A DNA stretch of 52,172 nucleotides from Coriobacteriia bacterium (GTDB taxonomy: Bacteria; Actinomycetota; Coriobacteriia; Coriobacteriales; UBA8131), in assembly GCA_009784945.1 (NCBI GenBank), contig WQXH01000010.1, positions 1-52,172 on the forward strand. Reading direction: 5' to 3'. The notes under the pieces are model-generated. The model saw only the letters and a program-made list of their open reading frames with translations. It did no database searches and was not told the DNA's origin. The translations under genes were made by a program, and so were the position numbers. Shown here piece by piece: positions 25,967-32,009 of the stretch (positions are counted from its first letter, which is position 1; every line of letters begins with the position of its first letter).

Positions 25967-26869
25967 ATGGAGCACCACATCATCATTGATCCCGAGTTCA
26001 AGGCACTATTATCAAGGCTGGACGACAAGGTATTTGCAGCACTGGAGGCCGACATCTTAGAAAACGGCTGTCGCGATCCGCTCATTACCTGGAACAACAT
26101 ACTCATTGACGGGCACCACCGATACGAGATATGCACCAAGCACGGCATCCCCTTTACGGTTGCAACCATGGAGTTTGCCACGCGCGAGGACGCCAAGATC
26201 TACATGATACGCCTGCAATACGCCAGGAGAAACCTCACGCCCTTGCAGTTTAGCAAGCTGCGCGGCAATCACTACAAGGTGGAGAGGAAGCGCATCAGGA
26301 ATGAAGCGGGAGTTAATCAATTTTCCAACGCTTCGGCAGACCAGGAGGTTTGTGGCAATAGTTGCAACAAACCTCAAGTAGGTCGAACAGCAGAGATACT
26401 AGGAGAGGAGTACAAAGTTGGCGCAAGAACCATCATGACCGATGCTAAAATCGCCACAGCCCTCGCCGCCATTGCCGAGGTCTCGCCAGAGGTCGAGCAA
26501 AAAATCGTCAACCGCACCCCCGTTGTGGACAAAAAGGTGCTCATTGCGCTTGCTCCCAAAGAAGAGGAGATGTCTTCGAGCGAGCGAGCAAGGATTGAAG
26601 AGCTTGTCAAAGCCGTTGACGAAGGCAGCTACGCAAGGCCAAGCTCACCTGGCAACTCCAGCCTGGAGTCTACACTTGTTGACGGACAAGCCAACTCCAA
26701 CGCCTCGCAAGCCATAACAAAACCCGCCGCACTGGCCGCCGCCATAAAAAGCATGACCGACGAGCTCCTCAAAGAACTGCGTCAAATGCCCAATGATGGC
26801 AGCGCCCTCATGAAGCCCTCACTCAAAGCCCACATCAGCAGGCTCCAAGACCTGCACAAGCGCCTTTGA
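25967..26869 (+). CDS. ParB-like N-terminal-domain protein
   Basis: 300 residues from ATG 25967 (frame open further upstream, but those residues are not family-like). The ParB/sulfiredoxin-type N-terminal fold is indicated by LEADILENGCRDPLITWNN, ILIDGHHRYEICTKHGIPF and TREDAKIYMIRLQYARRNLT, followed by a KB-N-like helical region (GRTAEILGEEYKVGARTIMT) and a Ser/Ala-rich C-terminal tail ending in a helix. DGHHRYE corresponds to the ParB GERR-like nucleotide-binding box. No ParA is adjacent, so it is more likely a transcription or defence-type ParB-like protein of a mobile element than a segregation protein. The segment 26087-26170 recurs exactly at 27815-27898. Confidence 0.8.
   Translation: MEHHIIIDPEFKALLSRLDDKVFAALEADILENGCRDPLITWNNILIDGHHRYEICTKHGIPFTVATMEFATREDAKIYMIRLQYARRNLTPLQFSKLRGNHYKVERKRIRNEAGVNQFSNASADQEVCGNSCNKPQVGRTAEILGEEYKVGARTIMTDAKIATALAAIAEVSPEVEQKIVNRTPVVDKKVLIALAPKEEEMSSSERARIEELVKAVDEGSYARPSSPGNSSLESTLVDGQANSNASQAITKPAALAAAIKSMTDELLKELRQMPNDGSALMKPSLKAHISRLQDLHKRL
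26087..26170 (+). repeat. 84-bp exact direct repeat, copy 1 (inside ParB-like gene)
   Basis: Identical over 84 bases to 27815-27898 and in frame in both places, encoding TWNNILIDGHHRYEICTKHG plus IPFTVATM. Here it is the core of the ParB-like fold, so this copy is the likely donor. Confidence 0.95.
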
Positions 26870-26881
26870 GCCAACGCCTCT

Positions 26882-27010
26882 CAGTTGACAAGGGGACGGG
26901 GCAGTTGACAAGGGGACGGGGCGTTTGTCACCTTATAAAGGTGACAAACGCCCCGTCCCCTTGTCAACTGCCCCGTCCCCTTGTCAACTGCCCCGTCCCC
27001 TTGTCAACTG
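26882..27010. repeat. Palindromic repeat copy E (intergenic)
   Basis: Begins 13 bp after the stop of the ParB-like gene. Core centre CACCTTATAAAGGTG. The left arm has two and the right arm three units of GTTGACAAGGGGACGGGG joined by CA/TG, a joint specific to this copy and present on both sides. Confidence 0.9.
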
Positions 27011-27038
27011 TGGCATTGTTTACCTGGCGAGACACTTG

Positions 27039-27200
27039 TTAGCGTGCTTCCTCCATTATGCTTCTTATCTCAGCAACCAATAAGTCCATTGAATTTTTAT
27101 CCACTATCATGGCCTTTCTATCTTCTAAATCGTGCTTTTGAATTTGCCAGATAGCATCTGGCAAATTCAAGCCACAAAGTTTCGTTTTACCGCATAGCAC
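27039..27200 (-). pseudogene. Short decayed frame, 53 codons
   Basis: GTG at 27198-27200 to TAA at 27039-27041. The product contains GLNLPDAIWQIQKHDLEDRK and ends LLVAEIRSIMEEAR, protein-like but without a Shine-Dalgarno, and preceded in two frames by stops. Probably the C-terminal remnant of a lost gene. Family unknown. It lies in the 26870-27328 gap, which otherwise holds repeat E and the DUF1016-like fragment. Confidence 0.3.
27138..27170. repeat. Perfect 15-bp inverted repeat
   Basis: TTGAATTTGCCAGAT and ATCTGGCAAATTCAA separated by AGC. AT-rich, with no T-run after either arm. Falls inside the decayed 53-codon frame. Confidence 0.8.
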
Positions 27201-27217
27201 TTATATAGTCATGCTGG

Positions 27218-27343
27218 TTACAATAACATGATCATCAAGCGGCATTCCCATCTATTCGCTTGTTTCCTTAATTCTCTGAGCACTTCCGTAATGTTTTCTG
27301 CCAATGCTTCTTCAAGTTCGCGCTCTCGATGTCTCTCAGTTAT
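27218..27343 (-). pseudogene. Possible DUF1016 (YhcG)-like fragment
   Basis: On the minus strand the frame reads ITERHRERELEEALAENITE, then VLRELRKQANRWECRL and a stop. ERELEEAL-ENIT-VLREL resembles the short helix preceding the nuclease domain of DUF1016/YhcG proteins, but the expected LGKGFAFVGRQ continuation is absent. Upstream of 27343 the frame runs antisense through the DUF5131 remnant, so there is no intact gene. Weak call. Confidence 0.2.
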
Positions 27344-27985
27344 AGTAACGAAGCCAAATGCGTAGGAATCTTTGAGCGCGTAACCCCAACCGATTTCATC
27401 AAACGCATTTTTCGCGCAATGAATGATGCTCCGCAGCATACCTTTCAGCTTCTCACAAAGCGACCAGAAAGGCTGGCGCAGATTGCCGACCAATTAGACT
27501 GGGCACCCAATATCTGGCAAGGCGTTACCGTAGAAAGTGAGAAGTATGTCGACAGGATTACACTGCTTAGAAGCACGCCTGCTCAAACAAAGTTTATTTC
27601 CTTCGAGCCCTTGCTGAGCGATGTTGGGCACATTAACCTGTCTAGCATAGACTGGGCAATAGTAGGTGGTGAGAGTGGTCCTAGAAGTTGCCCCATAGAA
27701 CTTGATTGGGTGCTGAACATTAAAGACCAGTGCGAGAAGCAGGAAGTCCTGTTCTACTTCAAGCAATGGGGTGGCGTCAATAAGAAGAAGTCAGGGCGAG
27801 ATCTCCTTGAGCGGACCTGGAACAACATACTCATTGACGGGCACCACCGATACGAGATATGCACCAAGCACGGCATCCCCTTTACGGTTGCAACCATGAT
27901 TGGAACTTGGAGTTATTCAAAAGGGATATACCGCTTCTCTCAAACTCTCTATGACGACTTGATGGCCACACCCTTGCCAAGGTAA
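27329..27985 (+). pseudogene. 5'-truncated DUF5131 (phage Gp37/Gp68-like) gene with foreign 3' end
   Basis: Open for 218 codons. Residues ~20-162 match the C-terminal two thirds of the DUF5131 family: APQHTFQLLTKRPERL, PNIWQGVTVE, FISFEPLL, IDWAIVGGESGP, FYFKQWGG. The N-terminal part with the CxxC...C iron-sulfur-like motif and TWNPxxGC is missing; coding upstream is lost where the DUF1016-like fragment begins. After GRDLLERTW the frame switches into 28 residues copied from the ParB-like gene and then ends in unrelated sequence. The family sits in phages and mobile islands, often near ParB-like genes. Surely non-functional in its original role, though still open. Confidence 0.7.
27815..27898 (+). 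repeat. 84-bp exact direct repeat, copy 2 (inside DUF5131 remnant)
   Basis: Same 84 bases as 26087-26170. The copy begins at ACCTGGAAC, where the DUF5131 family also has a Thr-Trp after the conserved Arg, so microhomology could have guided the exchange. Confidence 0.95.
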
Positions 27986-27989
27986 TGCA

Positions 27990-28106
27990 GTGATTAAGGA
28001 TGCTCATGGCACAGATGCCACCCCCAGCAAAAACCAACCAGTAGTGACCGAGGAAGGTCTGATGTCTATAGAGCCTCCAGAGGTCACCATCTGGGAGGTC
28101 AGCTAA
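27990..28106 (+). pseudogene. Possible C-terminal gene remnant, 38 codons
   Basis: Frame reads VIKDAHGTDATPSKNQPVVT, then EEGLMSIEPPEVTIWEVS and stop. It looks like the end of a protein, without a Shine-Dalgarno. Source gene not recognised. Confidence 0.2.
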
Positions 28107-28133
28107 GACAGCAGGGGCGAGGACGGAGCTGGC

Positions 28134-28173
28134 GTCCCAATCATCGGCAAAATGGGACAGGAGCCCCGTCCCC
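28134..28173 (+). repeat. Short repeat of second family, copy R3
   Basis: GTCCCAATCATCGGCAAAAT followed by GGGACAGGAGCCCCGTCCCC; best-preserved copy. It closes the accessory patch that starts with R1 at 25023. Confidence 0.65.
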
Positions 28174-28249
28174 TTTGTCCCATTCCCTTGACACCCGTTG
28201 CCGTAATTATGGGGGTTACAAAGCGTCAGATTGACGGGGGGGTGACAGT

Positions 28250-28903
28250 GTGCTTGAAGAGCCTGCATTGACAAAGCCTGTTGCAAAAGAAGCTCTAGAT
28301 ACCGAGACCTTGGCAGCTGAGCCTGAGACAGCTAAGCCTGGGACAGCTGAGACCTTGGCAGCTAAGCCCAAGACAGCTGAGTCTGTAGGAGTAAACGAGG
28401 TTGCAGAGACTTTGCAGCCGTTGGCATCTGGTACCGTGCAAACTGAAAGCCCTGTAATTGAGGTTTTGCAGGTACCGTCTTTGGCAACGGAACTCTTGCC
28501 TTTAGAGAGTATGCAGCTTGCCCAAGAACACATCATAGTGGTAATGTCGGTAGGCGCTAAGTCTGCCGAGGCAGCACTTATACAAACAGAGTCGTCAAGA
28601 AGCCAAGCGAGCCTGCCAGAAAGCTTGCAGCAAGGCTTTGTGAGCAGCGCAATTCAAACAACGATGAGCGTGCCTGCTTCGGTAGGTCAGATAATCATTT
28701 TGGCTCCGCAGGAGCAGGCCGCGGCACTTTTAGCTGAGTTCACTGGCAGCACAAGCTTTGGGTCAGCTGTTGCAGAAGCGAACTATGCGCCAGTGCTTCC
28801 AGGGCAAGAGCAGAGCGCCTATTTGCTGCTAATCGTGTTTGTGCTGTTTACACTCGCAGCGCTTGGCATTGCTGTTTGGGCTCACCGGCAGGTTGGTTAC
28901 TAG
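28250..28903 (+). CDS. Ala/Thr/Glu-rich protein with C-terminal membrane anchor
   Basis: 217 residues from GTG 28250, the only start after an in-frame stop at 28232. No signal peptide. The N-terminal 50 residues repeat the unit ETLAA-PETAKPGTA, followed by a Ser/Ala/Gln-rich part and a C-terminal helix LLLIVFVLFTLAALGIAVWA ending HRQVGY. It could be a tail-anchored protein, or the 3' remnant of a larger surface protein whose 5' part was replaced by the accessory patch; the lack of a signal peptide and weak start favour the second reading. Its last codons overlap the 111-bp repeat. Confidence 0.5.
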   Translation: MLEEPALTKPVAKEALDTETLAAEPETAKPGTAETLAAKPKTAESVGVNEVAETLQPLASGTVQTESPVIEVLQVPSLATELLPLESMQLAQEHIIVVMSVGAKSAEAALIQTESSRSQASLPESLQQGFVSSAIQTTMSVPASVGQIIILAPQEQAAALLAEFTGSTSFGSAVAEANYAPVLPGQEQSAYLLLIVFVLFTLAALGIAVWAHRQVGY

Positions 28904-29007
28904 TCAGACTGTAGTCCGTCATTGCGGCCTCCGAGCCGCAATCTAACCAAAATGCGTCTCAGATTGCGGGTCAAGCCCGCAATGACGAATTGGGTCTGAT
29001 CAGTAAC
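28897..29007 (+). repeat. 111-bp repeat with two hairpins, copy 1
   Basis: TTACTAGTCAGACTG, CGTCATTGCGGCCTCCGAGC, CGCAATC ... GATTGCGGGTCAAGCCCGCA, ATGACG ... CTGATCAGTAAC. Each half forms a hairpin and the ends CGTCATTGCGG/CGCAATGACG are inverted. A nearly identical copy lies inverted at 34796-34906. Confidence 0.9.
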
Positions 29008-29048
29008 GCAGGTTGGCAGGTAACTCAGACTACGCACTCAACGTGTTA

Positions 29049-29076
29049 TTGACGAGTCCAGTATCAGTGGTAGAAT
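29049..29076 (+). promoter_or_regulatory. Promoter of tRNA-Phe
   Basis: TTGACG (29049-29054), 16-base spacer, TAGAAT (29071-29076); the tRNA begins 45 bases downstream. Confidence 0.6.
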
Positions 29077-29120
29077 AAGCAGCTGCGCTCCATAACTTGT
29101 TTTTGGCGTGCGCCCGGTGT

Positions 29121-29196
<76 letters not shown>

Positions 29197-29312
29197 CTCA
29201 TAAAACAAAAGGAGATGGCTCTCTTAGGTTTTACAACACAAGAGGAACGTCTCCTTTGTGCTATAGAGCAAGATAGCAACGGGTAGCTGTAAAGGAACTA
29301 TCTCATATGCAA

Positions 29313-29341
29313 TTGACATTGCGGCTGCTACGCTATATCTA
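29313..29341 (+). promoter_or_regulatory. Candidate promoter of the tat-hyp operon
   Basis: Perfect -35 TTGACA (29313-29318), 17 bases, then a weak -10 TATCTA (29336-29341); TATATC two bases earlier is an alternative -10. Confidence 0.45.
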
Positions 29342-29383
29342 TTACAATTGCTCAGTTGATGTTGATAACCGCAAGGAGTACCT

Positions 29384-30034
29384 TTGTTTGGAATAGGCGG
29401 CTTTGAGCTCGTCATCATATTGATTTTTGCCTTTTTGATTTTTGGTCCGGACAAGCTCCCTAAGGTCATTAAGGATGTTACGCATGTCTGGGAGCAGCTA
29501 AAGGGACTGCGCCAGCAGGCAGATCAGGTCATTAAGGCCGAGGTGGTAGAGCCCCTCAAGGATATTGAGGCTTCGGTTAACCCTTTTGTTGAGGAAGGTA
29601 AGAGTGCTACCGATATGCTGGCAAGCAGGCTTGGCATTAAGACCGACCCGCCCAAGAAAGATGCGCCAAAGAAAGATGCGCCAAAAAAAGAAGCCTCTGC
29701 AAAAGAGGCCATTGCACCTGATGCGGTTACAGAAGCAGCCATAGCTGCTGCAGCTGCCGCTCATCAAACCAAGGCCAAAGACAACGCGAGCGAGGCCACA
29801 GCCACAAAAGCTACAGAAACAACAAAGGATGCTGCAACAGGCAAGGGCAGCTCCGTAGAGCATACAGAGCCAAAGCCAAAGCCTAAGCCTAAGCCTAAGA
29901 CGGAGTCTTTTGCAGAGAAGAAGGCTGCTCTCGATCAGGCGCATCGAGACAGGCAAAAGAGCAATGAAGAAGGCTCGGAGCCCACAGAAACAAAAACCAA
30001 AGTGCCTGCTGTAGACGAAGCAGATGGTGCCTGA
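29384..30034 (+). CDS. tatA: Sec-independent translocase TatA/TatB-type subunit
   Basis: 216 residues starting at TTG 29384, with AAGGAG 5 bases upstream. Begins FGIGGFELVIILIFAFLIFG followed by PDKLPKVI, the single-helix plus amphipathic-helix pattern of TatA/TatB. The helix PDKLPKVIKDVTHVWEQLKG is followed by a long Lys/Ala/Pro-rich tail (KKDAPKKDAPKKEA; KPKPKPKPK), far longer than typical TatA (~60-90), so TatB-like function is possible. Only one A/B-type gene is seen, followed after 2 bp by tatC, consistent with a minimal TatAC system. Forms the pore or adaptor through which folded proteins such as cofactor-bearing redox enzymes leave the cell. Confidence 0.9.
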   Translation: MFGIGGFELVIILIFAFLIFGPDKLPKVIKDVTHVWEQLKGLRQQADQVIKAEVVEPLKDIEASVNPFVEEGKSATDMLASRLGIKTDPPKKDAPKKDAPKKEASAKEAIAPDAVTEAAIAAAAAAHQTKAKDNASEATATKATETTKDAATGKGSSVEHTEPKPKPKPKPKTESFAEKKAALDQAHRDRQKSNEEGSEPTETKTKVPAVDEADGA

Positions 30035-30036
30035 TC

Positions 30037-30996
30037 ATGCCGCAACTAAAAGCTAGAAAAAATGCAGAAGGACGCATGACGATATGGGAGCACCTCGGAG
30101 AACTCAGGCGTCGATTGACCGTCGTCGTTGTTGTATTGCTGATAGCCACCGTGGCGCTGTACTTTGTTGCTCCCTTTCTCATCATGTTTCTCATTTACCC
30201 GGTCACAGAGTTTATTGCTCCTGGTTCGCCACCCATTACCACACCTGATCAGCTTGACACCGTTCTCAACGTTCCGGATCCTTTGGGTGGCTTTACCTTG
30301 CGCTTTATGGTGGCGCTTTTCTTTGGCGTATTGGTTACCAGCCCAGTGTGGATTTGGCAACTCATGGCCTTCTTTTTGCCAGCGCTTAAGCCTAATGAGC
30401 GCAAATGGGTAATACCTACCTTCTTTGTTGGTGTCTTCTTATTTTCCATAGGCATTGTCTTTTGCTACTTGATAATCTTGAACCCGGCCTTTCAGTGGAT
30501 GCTTCAGCAAACGAACGACTTTGCCAATGTGCTTGCCTTTGCTACGGAGTACATAAAACTCATTGTTCTCTTTGAGATTGCCTTTGGCTTTGCCTTCCAA
30601 TTGCCATTAATTGTTTTTTACCTGCTCATCTTTAATATCATTCCCTACAAGAAGCTGCGCAAGAGTTGGCGTGTAGTCTATGTGGCGCTACTGGTATTTT
30701 CTGCCATGGTTACGCCTGATGCCTCTCCGGTTACCATGATTTTGATGTTTGGTGCCATGGCGGTACTCTATGAAATATCGCTTTTCCTTGGACGTATTGT
30801 TTTGAACAAGCGCATTAAAGCTGCCGAAGCTGCCGAAGCCGCCGAAGCCGCAGAGGAGGCCGCCGAGGCCAGCCAAGACGAGCCCACAGAAGGAACAGAA
30901 GGCGCAGAAGGAACAGAAGGCACAGAAGGCCAAAGAGAAACCACTGCTCGTGCGCAGATACAAGCAGAAGCCAGCGAGGAAAAGGAAGATGCATGA
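30037..30996 (+). CDS. tatC: Sec-independent translocase TatC subunit
   Basis: 319 residues. MTIWEHLGELRRRL near the N-terminus is the cytoplasmic signature that binds the RR signal peptide; six membrane helices follow (e.g. ALYFVAPFLIMFLIYPV, FFVGVFLFSIGIVFCYL) with ATEYIKLIVLFEIAFGFAFQ and SAMVTPDASPV as conserved blocks. The C-terminus is a 60-residue low-complexity acidic tail (AAEAAEAAEAAEEAAEAS, then PTEGTEGAEGTEGTEG). Its stop overlaps hypA by 8 bases (ATGCATGA). Receptor of the Tat pathway; likely clients in this window are the RR lipoproteins at 13948 and 23136. Confidence 0.95.
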   Translation: MPQLKARKNAEGRMTIWEHLGELRRRLTVVVVVLLIATVALYFVAPFLIMFLIYPVTEFIAPGSPPITTPDQLDTVLNVPDPLGGFTLRFMVALFFGVLVTSPVWIWQLMAFFLPALKPNERKWVIPTFFVGVFLFSIGIVFCYLIILNPAFQWMLQQTNDFANVLAFATEYIKLIVLFEIAFGFAFQLPLIVFYLLIFNIIPYKKLRKSWRVVYVALLVFSAMVTPDASPVTMILMFGAMAVLYEISLFLGRIVLNKRIKAAEAAEAAEAAEEAAEASQDEPTEGTEGAEGTEGTEGQRETTARAQIQAEASEEKEDA

Positions 30997-31333
30997 GCTT
31001 TCTCTCATGATGGGAGTGATTGATGCAGTAGAAGCATCGGCGAGAGAAAACAAAGCCAGCAAGGTTACAGAAATCAAACTGGTCATTGGCGAGATGGCCG
31101 AGGTGCTTGATGATGCCATGAATTTTGCCTTTGAGGTGCTGGCACCCGGCACACTGGCAGAGGGAGCCAGTCTCTCGATAAGCAAAATAGCTCCTCAAAG
31201 TCGCTGCCTCGCCTGCGGTGTGGAGTTTGTGCACGACCGGTACCACTTTGCTTGCCCTACCTGCGACTCACTCGCTACTGAGTTATTTGCCGGAAAAGAG
31301 ATGCATATTGATGCAATTGTTGTTGAGAATTAA
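30989..31333 (+). CDS. hypA: Hydrogenase nickel incorporation protein HypA
   Basis: 114 residues. MHELSLMMGVIDAV is the classic N-terminus with the nickel-binding His2; VTEIKLVIGEMAEV and the zinc site CLAC...CPTC follow. The open frame extends 13 codons upstream, but homology and AAAGGAAG set the start at ATG 30989, within the end of tatC. HypA delivers nickel to [NiFe]-hydrogenase together with HypB, encoded 10 bp downstream. Coupling of Tat and Hyp genes makes sense because [NiFe]-hydrogenases are Tat substrates; the structural hydrogenase genes are not in this window. Confidence 0.95.
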   Translation: MHELSLMMGVIDAVEASARENKASKVTEIKLVIGEMAEVLDDAMNFAFEVLAPGTLAEGASLSISKIAPQSRCLACGVEFVHDRYHFACPTCDSLATELFAGKEMHIDAIVVEN

Positions 31334-31343
31334 ATAGGTGTGT

Positions 31344-32009
31344 ATGGAGATAAAGCTTAAAAAACCTGTCCTCGACTTTAATGAGGGCTTTGCGCGCGAA
31401 AACAAGAAGCTGTGTAAGGAGCAGGGCGTATATGTGCTGGATTTGATGGCATCGCCAGGTGCTGGCAAGACATCGCTCATCTTGGCTACCATTGAAGAAT
31501 TACGCAGCCGCTATCGCATAGCGGTTATCGAAGGCGACATAGCAAGCGATGTTGATGCAGTCAAGATAAAGGCTACGGGTACTCCCGCTATTCAGATCAA
31601 TACGGGCGGTGCCTGCCATCTGGAGGCGGCGATGATTGCCCGGGCGCTTAAAGAGTTGGATCTGGAACAGCTCGACCTCATCATCATAGAAAACGTTGGC
31701 AACCTCGTGTGCCCCACCGAATTTAATCTAGGCGAAGATGCCAAGGCCATGATACTCTCGGTGCCCGAGGGTCATGACAAACCACTCAAGTATCCGGGGG
31801 TCTTTCAGGTGTCTCAGGCGGTTGTTCTCAGTAAGGTAGACACCCTTCCGTACTTTGATTTTGTAGTTAACGAATTTAAGAAAACAGTTGAACAACTTAA
31901 CCCTCATGCGGTAATCTTCTCTCTCAGTGTTAAAACAGGAAAAAATGTGTCTGCGTGGACACAGTGGCTTTCGGATCAAATTGAGGAGAAAAAGCTTTGC
32001 AACTCATAA
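31344..32009 (+). CDS. hypB: Hydrogenase nickel incorporation GTPase HypB
   Basis: 221 residues from ATG 31344 (AGGTG upstream; an in-frame GTG two codons earlier is less likely). SPGAGKTSLI is the P-loop, EGDIASDVDAVKIKATGTPA contains the switch region, INTGGACHLEAAM the metal-binding CH, ENVGNLVCP the conserved G3-like block, and LSKVDTLPY the base-recognition loop. There is no N-terminal His-rich or CxxCGC segment, so it lacks the high-affinity nickel store of some homologues. GTP hydrolysis drives nickel insertion with HypA. The last 13 bases overlap the topoisomerase gene. Confidence 0.95.
   Translation: MEIKLKKPVLDFNEGFARENKKLCKEQGVYVLDLMASPGAGKTSLILATIEELRSRYRIAVIEGDIASDVDAVKIKATGTPAIQINTGGACHLEAAMIARALKELDLEQLDLIIIENVGNLVCPTEFNLGEDAKAMILSVPEGHDKPLKYPGVFQVSQAVVLSKVDTLPYFDFVVNEFKKTVEQLNPHAVIFSLSVKTGKNVSAWTQWLSDQIEEKKLCNS

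Noticed and set aside
27329-27985. Complete DUF5131 gene
   Set aside because: Cysteine-containing N-terminal part is absent and the C-terminus is copied from the ParB-like gene, so it is called a remnant.
29216-29287. 23-codon frame after tRNA-Phe (MALLGFTTQEERLL...)
   Set aside because: Shine-Dalgarno is too close to the ATG and the product resembles nothing; the tat promoter region begins right after.
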